Shown here in pieces: positions 16,523 through 25,140 of a stretch of 64,000 nucleotides of DNA. The notes below the pieces were generated by a model. The model saw only the letters and a list, made by a program, of their open reading frames with translations, was not told the DNA's origin and did not search any database. Within the stretch, counting starts at the first letter, position 1. Every line of letters starts with the position of its first letter. A program made the translations under genes and the position numbers. The stretch covers positions 1-64,000 of the forward strand of contig DAONQC010000007.1 in the NCBI GenBank assembly GCA_035409945.1, written 5' to 3'. Source of the stretch: MWEH01 sp035409945 (lineage in GTDB: Bacteria > Bacillota > Clostridia > Christensenellales > DTU072).

Positions 16523-17566
16523 ATGAGACAAAAAGTAACAACAAAACACGTATTAATAATATTTGCAATTCAGATGATTCTATCTGTTCTTTTTGGTGTT
16601 GTTATTGTACTCTTAAAAAACCCTGAACTTTCCGTGTTGTTAAATTATGCGCTTTCACAACTATCTATAATTATTGCAATTTTGTTTATTGTACAGTTAA
16701 ACAGGCTGGATTTTTTTGATGCTGTACCGTTAAAAAGAAAGATTAACATTCCTATGCTCCTCCTCATGCCGATAGTTGCTGTCGCTCTTATTGCGCAAAA
16801 CACACTACTTATGAGTGCATTTGTTCTACTAATGGATAAATTTAACATTACATTAAATGTGCCACTTCCTGACATGTCTAAAGGACCCGTAGTTGCCATC
16901 TTTTCAGTTATCATAATTGGCATTTTACCCTCCATAGTTGAGGAAGTGTTTTTTAGAGGTGTTGTTTTGTCGCCACTTAAAAACAAAGGCAAAGTATATG
17001 CAATTTTAGTATCGAGTTTGATTTTCTCACTTGCACACATGAATCTAGCGCAACTTGTCCATCAATTCATAGTGGGTATCGTTTTAGCATATATAGTTTT
17101 AGAATCTGATAATATTTGGTATGCAGTAGTTGTGCATTTAACAAACAACATAATTGCTCTTTTCATATCTAATTTTACCTGGTACGAAAACCTTGCAGAC
17201 ATGAGTAAATCGTCCATAATCAGTATGGTAATTATGATGGTAGTAGGATGTGTTGTGCTTGTTGGAGTACTAGTTGCTTTCGAATATTTAAACAAGAAAT
17301 TTAAAAAGCCAAGTTCATCGGATGCAGAAGCCGATAAAGATACTTTAGAAAAAATTACAAGGTTTGATGCAAGCGAGGAATATAAAGAGGTTGTATATAC
17401 TGGGACTGGCGAAGAAAATATAGAAGAAGAAAATCGAATAATAGATAAAGCGCTTGAAAACCTAAAGAAAAAGCCAGGAAAACTTGTAGATATATATGTG
17501 CTTTCCATATGCCTCTTTTTAGCGATTATGACTGTAATTACAACGATTGCTTCACTCTACTTATAA
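16523..17566 (+). CDS. CPBP family intramembrane glutamic protease, copy 1
   Basis: A 347-aa polytopic membrane protein of the CPBP/Abi (Rce1-like) family, with about eight helices. The catalytic set is present: EEVFFRG (E140, E141, R145), FSLAHMN (H172) and VVVHLTNN (H205, N209). After the membrane part (to about residue 260) comes a charged linker of about 70 residues and a last transmembrane helix near the C-terminus (about 323-345), which is unusual for the family. Members process prenylated or signal-like peptides, confer bacteriocin self-immunity or control anti-sigma factors; the substrate here is unknown. No clear ribosome site. A paralogue follows at 17896. Confidence 0.86.
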   Translation: MRQKVTTKHVLIIFAIQMILSVLFGVVIVLLKNPELSVLLNYALSQLSIIIAILFIVQLNRLDFFDAVPLKRKINIPMLLLMPIVAVALIAQNTLLMSAFVLLMDKFNITLNVPLPDMSKGPVVAIFSVIIIGILPSIVEEVFFRGVVLSPLKNKGKVYAILVSSLIFSLAHMNLAQLVHQFIVGIVLAYIVLESDNIWYAVVVHLTNNIIALFISNFTWYENLADMSKSSIISMVIMMVVGCVVLVGVLVAFEYLNKKFKKPSSSDAEADKDTLEKITRFDASEEYKEVVYTGTGEENIEEENRIIDKALENLKKKPGKLVDIYVLSICLFLAIMTVITTIASLYL

Positions 17567-17640
17567 ATCCAAAGCCTTAAGTTGTGTTTATTCTCATATT
17601 CGTTGAAAAGCTTAACTTATTTATCAGTTATTACGAGAAA

Positions 17641-17790
17641 GCGCTGAATAGTGTCCGAGCATCTGCAGTTGTGTAAGTTGTCATAGTAGGTAAGAGCTAG
17701 ATAGTGTTTGGGCATTTGCGGTTGTACCAGTCATCATATTAATTGCAGTGGTAAATAGACTAGCACGTTAGTTGTACCAGTTGTAATAAA
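17641..17790. repeat. Degenerate tandem repeat between the two CPBP genes
   Basis: GCTGAATAGTGTCCGAGCAT (from 17643) recurs as GCTAGATAGTGTTTGGGCAT (from 17696), each followed by a GCAGTTGT/GCGGTTGT-type tail, and a third partial copy TTAGTTGTACCAG starts near 17768. I could not derive it convincingly from either flanking gene. The rest of 17567-17895 holds only a promoter. Confidence 0.6.
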
Positions 17791-17804
17791 TTAAATGCAT
17801 ATCT

Positions 17805-17833
17805 TTGAATAATTATAAATAATGTTGTATGAT
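17805..17833 (+). promoter_or_regulatory. Predicted promoter of CPBP protease copy 2
   Basis: -35 TTGAAT (17805-17810), 17-bp spacer, -10 TATGAT (17828-17833), giving a leader of about 55 nt. Confidence 0.6.
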
Positions 17834-17895
17834 ATTTGAACGCGCACATGAATAGGTGATAAGATAAGTGTAGTGAGCGTTAGATAGAGAAAAAA

Positions 17896-19071
17896 ATGAA
17901 AACACTAAATGCAAGAAAAGAAAATAATAATAAACCACTGCCTGTTGATAATGACAAGCGGACATTTAGGCTATCTATGATTTTTGCTATAACTGTTATG
18001 GGACTTATGGTTCTAAGAGCAATTTTTGCAAATGTAGTTATGTCTGACAATGTTAGTTCTTGGGTTTTCTCCTTTGCTATGCAAGTAGGAATGATGGGGA
18101 TAGTGCCCATTGGGCTGTACATGCTTTTAATTAGAGGAAATAAACAAGAATTAATTCATGACTTTAAATTAAATGTAAAGCTAGCACCTAACGTATATGT
18201 GATGGCGTTTGTAATCGGCATATGCATGTATATGGTCAACTCTGGCGTGTCTGTGTTTTGGGCTAGTTTTTTAACAACAATAGGGTATCAGTATCCTAAT
18301 CCTGTCGGAGTTTTGTATAGGACTCCTGAAATATTAGTGATGGAAATACTCACTACTTGCATTCTCCCTGCAGTATTTGAAGAAATTACTGATAGGGGAC
18401 TGTTTCTTAATATCTTTCGAGATAAAACCGATCGTTTTAAAATTGTGGTTGTAGGGCTTAGTTTTGGGGTTTTACATCAAAACGTTCCTCAGCTTTTACC
18501 CGCCGCAATAGCTGGACTGGTTTTAACCTTTGTTGCAGTAAAGTCTGGAAGTATTGTGCCGGCTATGATAATCCACTTTATGAATAACTTCTTAGTTACC
18601 ATTACAAACTATGCAGATCAAAAGTCTGATGGATTTAGTAAGTTTGTAAGTTCTCTACAAAACCTGATGTATGATAGTACTATTAACTTTTTGATAGCTG
18701 TTGTAGGCGCTACTTTCCTACTAGTTTTCTTAACAAGACAGTTTGCAGTACAAGCAAGCTCACGAAGAGAAGAAATTGATGGGCCTGGCGCAGGAGTTGC
18801 GACCATTCGCATAACACCAGCTCCATCTCAAGCGAGAGATCTATTAGAAGTATATGGTCCCGAAGTTTTAACAGAAGAGGAGAAAAAACAAATTACGCTT
18901 GAAATAGTTGAAGCGGTACAAAAGGCTAAAGAAATGAGGCTACAAGCGGTTTTAAAAAATGGTGGTGTTAAAGCTGTGAAACTGCAAACAGAATATCTTC
19001 CAGTCATAATAGCGTTAGTGGGTGCTGGAATATTTACCATTTTAACATTCATATTTAGGTTTAGACCATAA
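17896..19071 (+). CDS. CPBP family intramembrane glutamic protease, copy 2
   Basis: A 391-aa paralogue of the upstream CPBP protein with the same layout: a charged N-terminus, about eight helices, the catalytic motif FEEITDRG (E162, E163, R167), H194 (FGVLHQN), H227 and N231 (IIHFMNN), a cytoplasmic linker of about 90 residues and a final transmembrane helix (about 367-388). The shared linker plus extra C-terminal helix indicates that the two arose by tandem duplication and then diverged strongly. The catalytic residues are intact in both. Substrate unknown. It has its own promoter and a terminator at 19101. Confidence 0.86.
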   Translation: MKTLNARKENNNKPLPVDNDKRTFRLSMIFAITVMGLMVLRAIFANVVMSDNVSSWVFSFAMQVGMMGIVPIGLYMLLIRGNKQELIHDFKLNVKLAPNVYVMAFVIGICMYMVNSGVSVFWASFLTTIGYQYPNPVGVLYRTPEILVMEILTTCILPAVFEEITDRGLFLNIFRDKTDRFKIVVVGLSFGVLHQNVPQLLPAAIAGLVLTFVAVKSGSIVPAMIIHFMNNFLVTITNYADQKSDGFSKFVSSLQNLMYDSTINFLIAVVGATFLLVFLTRQFAVQASSRREEIDGPGAGVATIRITPAPSQARDLLEVYGPEVLTEEEKKQITLEIVEAVQKAKEMRLQAVLKNGGVKAVKLQTEYLPVIIALVGAGIFTILTFIFRFRP

Positions 19072-19100
19072 ACTGTTTTTATACGTGGTATAAAATGCAT

Positions 19101-19132
19101 CCCAGGCTAAATCTAACATAGCCTTGGGTTTT
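19101..19132 (+). terminator. Rho-independent terminator after CPBP copy 2
   Basis: Stem CCCAGGCT (19101-19108) with AGCCTTGGG (19120-19128), one bulged T, followed by TTTT. Confidence 0.65.
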
Positions 19133-19236
19133 AAGGCTTAGATGAATCGGATTAATATTCATTTAGATTTAGACCTATACAACACTAAGTGAATCAAGGC
19201 TAAATCTAAAAGAGTGTAGAGGATTAACAACACATA

Positions 19237-19698
19237 ATGATTAGGATCAATATTGTAGCTGTAGGAAAATTAAAGGAAAAATACTGGAAGGATGCCATTT
19301 CCGAGTACTCTAAAAGGATGCAAAAATACTTTAATTTAAACATAATTGAGGTAAATGAATACTCTAATTCAAAAAACATCGAGGTTATAAAAGAGCAGGA
19401 AGGACAGGCTATTTTAAGTAAAGTAAAGGGCAAAACAGTGCTTTTAGACATTAAAGGCGATTTGGTTTCTAGTGAAGACTTAAGTTCGTTTATTGAAGAA
19501 TCGGCAGTTAAGGGCGAATCAGAGATAACCTTCATCATAGGTGGTTCCAATGGTGTTTCCGAGCAGGTGAAAGACAAGTCGGATAAAATAATATCATTTG
19601 GAAAAGTTACATACCCTCATCAAATGACAAGGCTAATTCTAATAGAGCAAATATATAGAGCTGGTACAATTATGAATAACGAAAGTTATCATAAATAG
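19237..19698 (+). CDS. rlmH: 23S rRNA (pseudouridine1915-N3)-methyltransferase RlmH
   Basis: A 153-aa SPOUT-class methyltransferase that adds a methyl group to N3 of pseudouridine 1915 in helix 69 of 23S rRNA, using S-adenosylmethionine on the assembled 70S ribosome. Diagnostic features are the start MIRINIVAVGKLKEKYW, the SAM-knot motif FIIGGSNG (about 99-106), the KVTYPHQMTRLILIEQIYRA block (123-142) and the C-terminal NNESYHK. Length is a few residues short of the usual 156-159. AGAGGA lies about 15 nt before the ATG. Confidence 0.95.
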   Translation: MIRINIVAVGKLKEKYWKDAISEYSKRMQKYFNLNIIEVNEYSNSKNIEVIKEQEGQAILSKVKGKTVLLDIKGDLVSSEDLSSFIEESAVKGESEITFIIGGSNGVSEQVKDKSDKIISFGKVTYPHQMTRLILIEQIYRAGTIMNNESYHK

Positions 19699-19873
19699 TA
19701 AATTTAAGCATCGGTTTTACAAAAACAGCCTGCTAGTATTGACGAATAGATATATAAACTTACGATAGCTATCAATAATAAAGAGATCTATCACAAACCA
19801 CGGAGAGAGCCATAGTAAACAAGTGGCATAATTACATATTAGTCGTGGAATGAATTGCTAGGACAGAGATAAA

Positions 19874-20329
19874 ATGAGTAAAGAAGAGTTTATGAAGGAA
19901 GCCATAAAAGAAGCGCTAAAGGGTCGGGATTTAGATGAAGTCCCTGTTGGTGCTGTCATTGTCAAAGATGATAAAATTATAGCTAGAGCGCATAATGAAA
20001 AGGAAAAACATAATGATGCTACAAGACATGCAGAGATGGTTTGCTTATCTAAAGCAGCAAAGAAATTAGGGTCTTGGTGGCTAGAAGATTGTGATATGTA
20101 TGTAACATTAGAGCCTTGTGCTATGTGCGTTGGAGGAATGATAAACTCTAGGATTAGGAAACTATACGTCGGAACTATGGACCCTAAAAGCGGTTGCGCT
20201 GGGAGTGTTGTAAATTTAATTAAGCCAGGGTTATTCAACCATAATATAGAAGTTGAACAAGGAGTACTTGAAAAAGAATGCGGTCAGATACTGTCAGATT
20301 TCTTTAAAGGAAAAAGAAAAAAGAAGTAA
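19874..20329 (+). CDS. tadA: tRNA-specific adenosine deaminase TadA
   Basis: A 151-aa zinc deaminase that converts A34 to inosine in the tRNA-Arg(ACG) anticodon. The catalytic HAE motif (H52, E54) and the PCAMC zinc cysteines (C82, C85) are present, as are the TadA-typical DEVPVGAVIV and SWWLEDCDMYVTLEP segments. The GTMDPKSGCAGS stretch, common to TadA of Firmicutes, supports this over cytosine or guanine deaminases. The C-terminus is very basic (KGKRKKK). It lies between rlmH and pth, all translation-related, each separated by more than 170 bp. Confidence 0.93.
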   Translation: MSKEEFMKEAIKEALKGRDLDEVPVGAVIVKDDKIIARAHNEKEKHNDATRHAEMVCLSKAAKKLGSWWLEDCDMYVTLEPCAMCVGGMINSRIRKLYVGTMDPKSGCAGSVVNLIKPGLFNHNIEVEQGVLEKECGQILSDFFKGKRKKK

Positions 20330-20510
20330 CTTTATCAACGTACTCATATGGCATAGTCCACAAAGCAAAAGTGCATTTGTCTTTTCACTACGATAATAGA
20401 CAATAAATTGAATGAACTTACGCTGGAAAGTAAGCTGTGCATGATATATTATTTAGATAGCAAAATGTAATGCCTTACAAAACACGAAATTAAACATTAG
20501 TTGGTGAAAA

Positions 20511-21113
20511 ATGATAATCATTATTGGTCTTGGTAATCCCACTGAAGAGTATGCAAACACATACCATAACATGGGGTTCATGGTTTTAGATAAACTGGCT
20601 GAGATATTTAAAAAAGACATTAATAAAAGAGAATGTAACTCCCTTGTTGCATCTTTTTCTGTTAGAGGAGAAAAGGTTGTTTTAGCCAAGCCTCAAACAT
20701 TTATGAATCTTTCAGGGGAGTCTGTTAAGTGTTTACTAAAGAGATATAATGCAGACGTGTCTGAGATTGTAGTAGTGTTTGATGATATTGATATTGAAAA
20801 ATATACTGTTAGAGCTAGATTGAATGGAAGCGCTGGAACTCATAACGGTATGAAGAATATAATTGAACATATACAAAGCCAAAACTTTAAGAGAATTCGT
20901 GTAGGCATTGGTAAAAACAATCAAGTTTTGAGAGATTTTGTACTCTCTGAAATAAAGGCTGATGAAAAGGAAAAGTTTGATGAAAGTATTGAAAAGTTAG
21001 CAAAAATATTACAGCAATACATCTATAGAAAAGACTTTAATATGCTGATGAGAGAAACAAATAAGATTGGTAAAACAGAAATAGTTGATAAAGCTGAGGA
21101 AGATAAAGAATAA
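20511..21113 (+). CDS. pth: Peptidyl-tRNA hydrolase
   Basis: A 200-aa Pth enzyme, which frees tRNA from peptidyl-tRNAs dropped by ribosomes. Family landmarks: MIIIIGLGNPTEEYANTYHN (catalytic H19), KPQTFMNLSG (N64), VVFDDIDI (D89/D90) and NGSAGTHNGMKNI (N114). It is slightly longer than average owing to a charged tail ending TEIVDKAEEDKE, and this tail is partly duplicated just after the stop. No strong ribosome site (GGTG 6 nt before the ATG). Confidence 0.94.
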   Translation: MIIIIGLGNPTEEYANTYHNMGFMVLDKLAEIFKKDINKRECNSLVASFSVRGEKVVLAKPQTFMNLSGESVKCLLKRYNADVSEIVVVFDDIDIEKYTVRARLNGSAGTHNGMKNIIEHIQSQNFKRIRVGIGKNNQVLRDFVLSEIKADEKEKFDESIEKLAKILQQYIYRKDFNMLMRETNKIGKTEIVDKAEEDKE

Positions 21114-21116
21114 AAG

Positions 21117-21175
21117 ACAAATAGGCAAAACAGAAATCGTTGATAGAGTTGAAGAAGACAAAGAGTAAAAGCCTA
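21117..21175. repeat. Copy of the pth 3' end
   Basis: The last ~57 bp of pth (from 21057) recur from 21117. Read in frame the copy gives GKTEIVDRVEEDKE-stop against GKTEIVDKAEEDKE-stop in the gene, with five bases missing near its start. The basic period is 60 bp. Most differences are synonymous or conservative. Confidence 0.9.
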
Positions 21176-21229
21176 AAGAATTTGGAGCTAAACATTATAG
21201 TTAACCAGGAAATAGAATAGAAAAGTAGT

Positions 21230-21274
21230 GTTGTTAACCATTTGTACCTGGTTAAAATCCAACAACATTATTAT
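21230..21274 (+). promoter_or_regulatory. Conserved leader hairpin, site 3
   Basis: Third copy of the 45-nt element: GTTG (21230-21233), TTAACCA (21234-21240), TGGTTAA (21249-21255), CAAC (21263-21266) and ATTATTAT, leading into GAGGAG. GTTG is 59 nt from the chosen ATG (21289). It shares the flanking AAAGTAGT or AAGTAGT with site 2. Confidence 0.75.
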
Positions 21275-21288
21275 TTGAGGAGATGACA

Positions 21289-21627
21289 ATGAAAAAGTTT
21301 TTAATTTATGCAATGAATGGTGAGAAAATGTGCTTTATACATGGCCTCTTAAACGCTTTAGACTTAAGCGAAAAAGGAAATGAAGTCAAAATTGTTTTTG
21401 AAGGTAAGTCTGTAACATTACCACCAGTACTTGATACAGAAAAAAATCCGCTATACAAAAAAGCTTTAGATAAAGGTTTGATTGATGGTGTATGTCTGGC
21501 ATGTTCAAAAATTCTTGGCGTCGAAGAAGATATCAAAAAGCTAGGACTTCCTTTAATTTCCGATATGTTTAACCACGCTGGAATTAGACCGTATGTTGAA
21601 AAAGGATACGAAGTTTTAGTATTCTAA
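21289..21627 (+). CDS. DsrE-like small sulfur-relay-type protein
   Basis: A 112-aa protein resembling the DsrE/YchN alpha/beta fold: a first strand KKFLIYAMNGE, a helix (IHGLLNALDLSEKG), a strand EVKIVFEG, then the cysteine-bearing loop GVCLACSKILGV (about 67-78), comparable to the active-site cysteines of DsrE proteins, and a final strand YEVLVF. DsrE proteins carry persulfide sulfur, but many stand-alone members have no known function. The second of two close ATGs is chosen, because GAGGAG (21277-21282) lies 6 nt before it and touches the first. Its leader carries the conserved hairpin, so co-regulation with the PIG-L and FAD oxidoreductase genes is likely. Confidence 0.75.
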   Translation: MKKFLIYAMNGEKMCFIHGLLNALDLSEKGNEVKIVFEGKSVTLPPVLDTEKNPLYKKALDKGLIDGVCLACSKILGVEEDIKKLGLPLISDMFNHAGIRPYVEKGYEVLVF

Positions 21628-21702
21628 TACACGCATACAATAGTTGTCGAAATTAACGAAAAAGTATAGCAAATATTTTAATAGAATAAAGTTTTAACGA
21701 TA

Positions 21703-21740
21703 AAACAGCCAAAGTGTAATAAATTTTGGCTGTTTGTTTG
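21703..21740 (+). terminator. Rho-independent terminator after the DsrE-like gene
   Basis: Stem AACAGCCAAA (21704-21713) / TTTGGCTGTT (21725-21734) followed by TGTTTGTTG. The flanking A-rich side could let it work in both directions. Confidence 0.8.
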
Positions 21741-21784
21741 TTGTGTAATATCAAGGTGCATATCATTTATTCAGAAAGGCTACA

Positions 21785-21814
21785 TTGTACTATCACACAC
21801 TAAAGTGGTATAAT
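21785..21814 (+). promoter_or_regulatory. Predicted promoter of the LRR lipoprotein gene
   Basis: -35 TTGTAC (21785-21790), 18-bp spacer, extended -10 TGGTATAAT (TATAAT 21809-21814). Confidence 0.65.
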
Positions 21815-21892
21815 TTGAACAATAACACAATTTCCTACCATCTCATTTATGATGCGCTAAACACCAGGTGAGTTACATAGGAGAGTGGTTTT

Positions 21893-22987
21893 ATGAAGAA
21901 AACATTACTTTTTTGTTTGATATTTATTTTAGTAGTTGTTGCTGTTTTGTCTGCCTGTTCTTCTTGTTCTTTACTTTCTATACCAAGGAATCCTCAACAA
22001 GGTGGAGGTGGTGATGAAGGTGGCGATGTAGTAGAAAGTGATGGGCTTGAGTTCGAGCTAGCAGAGGACGGTGAAAGTTATATACTTACTGGAGTGGGGT
22101 CTTGTAGAAAGGAAAAAACAATCGTAGTACCTTCAATGTGTGAAGGAAAACCTGTTGTAACATTGAAACCAGGTGCTTTTTCGGAGGCAAAAGATTTAGA
22201 AGAGCTTGTTTTGTCTGACCATATGAAATTTATTCCCGAGAGGGGTATTTCCTCACATCCGACATTAAAATCCGTAACTATGGCGGATTCTGTTGTTAAG
22301 ATTGGTAAATACGCTTTTCAGCAATGTCCTAATCTAGAATCAATTAGCATATCTAAAAATGTAGAAACTTTACAAGGTGGTCTTTTTTACGAGTGCCCAA
22401 AACTATCAAATGTAACCATTCCTAACAGTGTTACTAAAATAGAAGATAATGTCTTTTACGGATGTGCTGGCTTAACCGATATATCTCTACCAAAAAACAT
22501 AGTGGAGATGGGTTTAACCGTTTTTGGAGGGTGTACAGGACTTACGTCTATAGAAATCCCAAATAATGTTACGAGGATTAGTGACGGAATGTTTAAAGAT
22601 TGCGAGAATTTACAAATAGTGAAATTACCAGATGGCATAACTTACATAGGAAGCACTGCCTTTTTCAGATGTAAGGCATTGAGCACGATAAAGATTCCTC
22701 AAAATGTCCAGACTATAGGGGCAAATGCATTCAAAGATTGCATAGCGCTAACTTCTGTCGAGATTGGTAATAATGTTGGGGTAATAAACAATTCTGCGTT
22801 CGCTGGTTGTAGCAGTTTACCCTCTATCGTTATACCTCTTAGTGTAAAGAAAATGGGATCATATATATTCTTTAATGCGAAGGCAGATATGGTAATAAAT
22901 GTAAGAGCTCCTTCCAAACCTAAGGATTGGGAAGCTAACTGGAATGATGGCGACCGGACAGTAGTTTGGGGGTATACAGGGAAGTAG
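21893..22987 (+). CDS. BspA-type leucine-rich-repeat lipoprotein
   Basis: A 364-aa exported lipoprotein: hydrophobic signal (3-20) and lipobox VLSAC with C22, a short Gly/Asp linker (about 32-50), then roughly nine 22-24-residue LRR_5 (BspA/Treponema pallidum type) repeats from about 60 to 335. Repeat cores read ...IGKYAFQQCPNLESISI, VTKIEDNVFYGCAGLTDISL, and so on, each with the AF..C..L pattern. It ends W-x-WGYTGK. Such repeats mediate binding to host or bacterial surface proteins in gut and oral bacteria, so an adhesion role is plausible but not shown. An own promoter and a terminator mark a single-gene unit. Confidence 0.88.
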   Translation: MKKTLLFCLIFILVVVAVLSACSSCSLLSIPRNPQQGGGGDEGGDVVESDGLEFELAEDGESYILTGVGSCRKEKTIVVPSMCEGKPVVTLKPGAFSEAKDLEELVLSDHMKFIPERGISSHPTLKSVTMADSVVKIGKYAFQQCPNLESISISKNVETLQGGLFYECPKLSNVTIPNSVTKIEDNVFYGCAGLTDISLPKNIVEMGLTVFGGCTGLTSIEIPNNVTRISDGMFKDCENLQIVKLPDGITYIGSTAFFRCKALSTIKIPQNVQTIGANAFKDCIALTSVEIGNNVGVINNSAFAGCSSLPSIVIPLSVKKMGSYIFFNAKADMVINVRAPSKPKDWEANWNDGDRTVVWGYTGK

Positions 22988-23036
22988 GAAGCTATGAAGC
23001 TGTTTCACATTAGCTTAGAATAGTATAGAGAACTAG

Positions 23037-23071
23037 AAATCCACTATGTTTTGTAGTATGGTGGATTTTTT
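23037..23071 (+). terminator. Rho-independent terminator after the LRR lipoprotein gene
   Basis: AATCCACTATG (23038-23048) pairs with TATGGTGGATT (23057-23067; one G-T pair, slight offset at the loop), followed by TTTT. Confidence 0.75.
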
Positions 23072-23238
23072 GATAGAGAAAGGTTTTCCACCTGATATTT
23101 TTAGCACAAATTGGTATATTGATGTGTTAATTCAAATGTTTATGGCAATGCTTCAATAATTCATAGGATTTTAGGATTCGATGATAATAGTAGGCATAAA
23201 CAAAGTACATAAATGTGGTATTTTGAAACTCGTTGCGC

Positions 23239-23267
23239 TTGAAAACACACGCGTATAATTGTAATAT
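23239..23267 (+). promoter_or_regulatory. Predicted promoter of gcvT
   Basis: -35 TTGAAA (23239-23244), 17-bp spacer, -10 TAATAT (23262-23267); a second TATAAT (23254-23259) lies inside the spacer, directly after CACGCG. I see no glycine riboswitch in the 300 bp before gcvT. Confidence 0.55.
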
Positions 23268-23317
23268 ATAGGTAGCGCGTTTTTGTGCTAGAGATTACAA
23301 GTTTTTTGGGGGACAAT

Positions 23318-24394
23318 ATGGCAATTAAAACTCCGTTATATGATGAGCATGTGGCACTTGGTGGTAAGATAGTAGATTTTGCGGGATATGAATTACCTGT
23401 ACAATACTCCTCTGGGATAATTGCGGAACATACTGCAGTTCGCGAAAGAGCAGGCTTTTTTGACGTATCGCATATGGGAGAGTTTATAATCTCTGGAGTA
23501 GATGCAGAAAAGTTTCTAAATTACCTGCTTACTAATGATTTTACAGGTATGGAAATAGGTAAAATCAGATATACTTTAATGTGCTATGAAAATGGAGGAG
23601 CGGTTGACGATTTGCTTGTTTACAAACTAGAAGATGATAAGTTTTTACTCGTTGTAAATGCAGCCAACCTAGAAAAAGATGCAAGCTGGATAAAAGCAAA
23701 TATAGGTGGATTTAAAGTTAAATTTGAAAATATATCAGAAGATGTAGGTCTAATTGCAGTACAAGGACCTCTTTCAAAAGTTTTGTTAGAAAAGATTGCA
23801 TCTAATCTACCAGAAAAATATTATACCTTCATCGACAATGTGACTGTTAGTGGAGTTAATTGTTTAATTTCTATGACAGGCTATACAGGTGAACTAGGCT
23901 ATGAAATATATATTCCTGCAAGCGAAACAGTGAAAGTATATAGAGATATTGTAGAGAAAGGGAAAGAATTAGACATAATCCCTTGTGGGCTGGGCGCAAG
24001 AGATACTTTAAGACTAGAAGCAGGACTTCCATTATATGGACATGAACTTGGAGCAGACATTCTGGTAAATGAAGTAGGGCTATCTTTTGCCATAAAGATG
24101 AAAAAAGATGACTTTATAGGTAAACAAGCTTTAGAAAATCATGTGCCTGCATACTCTAGAATTGGTGCATTTCTTGTCGATCGTGGTATAGCTAGAGAAG
24201 GAGCTACAGTCTATGCTGGGGATGAAGAGGTCGGTGTGGTTACATCTGGCACGCATTCTCCTACACTAGGAAGAGCGATAGTGGTGCTAAGAGTAAAGAA
24301 AGAGTACATTGACTCTGACTTAACTGTAGAAGTAAGAGGGAAAAAGCTAAAGATTGAACAAACAGCACTACCTTTCTATAAAGCATCCAAATAG
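23318..24394 (+). CDS. gcvT: Aminomethyltransferase, glycine cleavage T protein
   Basis: A 358-aa T protein that moves the methylene group from aminomethyl-lipoyl-H protein to tetrahydrofolate, releasing ammonia. Recognised by the start KTPLYDEHVALGGKIVDFAG, RAGFFDVSHMGE, the folate-side GYTGELGYEIYIP and GARDTLRLEAGLPLYGHEL segments, and the C-terminal GTHSPTLGRAI. The start is placed at 23318 because GGGGGAC lies 5 nt upstream; the longer ORF from 23285 has no ribosome site. Normal length. It is the first gene of the gcvT-H-PA-PB group, with gaps of 281 and 108 bp. A decayed copy of its 3' end lies in the first gap. Confidence 0.95.
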   Translation: MAIKTPLYDEHVALGGKIVDFAGYELPVQYSSGIIAEHTAVRERAGFFDVSHMGEFIISGVDAEKFLNYLLTNDFTGMEIGKIRYTLMCYENGGAVDDLLVYKLEDDKFLLVVNAANLEKDASWIKANIGGFKVKFENISEDVGLIAVQGPLSKVLLEKIASNLPEKYYTFIDNVTVSGVNCLISMTGYTGELGYEIYIPASETVKVYRDIVEKGKELDIIPCGLGARDTLRLEAGLPLYGHELGADILVNEVGLSFAIKMKKDDFIGKQALENHVPAYSRIGAFLVDRGIAREGATVYAGDEEVGVVTSGTHSPTLGRAIVVLRVKKEYIDSDLTVEVRGKKLKIEQTALPFYKASK

Positions 24395-24502
24395 AAGGAT
24401 TTGGTTAAATAGATGATAAGAGATATACTAATCTAGATACCCTTCCATAAATTAATCGAGTAAAGAGAAACTAGTTGAACAGGGTGGCATAAAATCAAAT
24501 GA

Positions 24503-24546
24503 TTAAATAAAGCGCTACTTTCTGTAAAACATCCAAATAAACGGAA
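24503..24546. repeat. Decayed copy of the gcvT 3' end
   Basis: The gene end (about 24355-24399) recurs about 146 bp downstream: CTTTCTATAAAGCATCCAAA corresponds to CTTTCTGTAAAACATCCAAA, with two bases missing before it. A fainter trace (AAAATCTAAATAAA) follows near 24598. The rest of 24395-24675 shows nothing I can name. Confidence 0.82.
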
Positions 24547-24675
24547 ACTGAATATGTTGGTCAAAGGATACTTTCTTAGTAGATAATTCAGCGAAGGAAA
24601 ATCTAAATAAATGTATTAGGTACGAGAAATAATCGTTAAACAAGTAAAAATATATGTAAAAAGGAGTTTTAAAAA

Positions 24676-25032
24676 ATGAGTTTATTTTATGCAGAAACAC
24701 ACGAATGGGCAGAAATTAATGGAAAAGTTGCAACGGTTGGAATATCCGAGTTTGCACAAGGTGAATTAGGCGACATAGTATTTGTGGAGCTACCTGTTGT
24801 AGGAGATACCGTTGATGCAGGTGGCTTTCTATGTGAAGTAGAAAGCGTTAAGGCTGTTAGCGAAATTTATGCGCCAGTTGCTGGAAAAATTATAGAAGTT
24901 AACGCTGAACTTGAAGATGCCCCTGAAAAGATTAATGAAAACGCAAGAGAAGCTTGGATTTGCAAAATCGAGTTTTCAACTATTCCAGAAGGATTGTTAA
25001 GCGAAGAAGAATACTTAAAACAAAACTCATAA
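24676..25032 (+). CDS. gcvH: Glycine cleavage system H protein
   Basis: A 118-aa lipoyl carrier protein that shuttles the aminomethyl group between P and T proteins and delivers electrons to dihydrolipoamide dehydrogenase. The lipoylated lysine is K59 in EVESVKAVSEIYAP. The ends also fit: ETHEWAEINGKVATVGISEF at the start and EYLKQNS at the end. Somewhat shorter than the usual 125-130 aa. The ribosome site AAGGAG lies 9 nt before the ATG. No lipoate ligase and no L protein (lpd) are present in this window, so they must be encoded elsewhere. Confidence 0.95.
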   Translation: MSLFYAETHEWAEINGKVATVGISEFAQGELGDIVFVELPVVGDTVDAGGFLCEVESVKAVSEIYAPVAGKIIEVNAELEDAPEKINENAREAWICKIEFSTIPEGLLSEEEYLKQNS

Positions 25033-25140
25033 TATAGTTTCCTGTTTTATGTAGGTGGTTTTTTGCAGTTTTACACAACACTGTATAGGCTAGGCAAGTC
25101 TTGATTAGTTTAAGTATATGATGATGTAAGGAGACAAAGC

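Noticed and set aside
19699..19873. Echo of the rlmH 3' end
   Set aside because: TATCAATAATAAAGA...TATCACAAA resembles TATGAATAACGAAAG...TATCATAAA of the gene end, but with gaps and low identity in AT-rich DNA; too weak to count.
23072..23317. Glycine riboswitch before gcvT
   Set aside because: I looked for the conserved GGAGAG...GGG-type cores and tandem-aptamer layout and saw none; only a promoter is supported.
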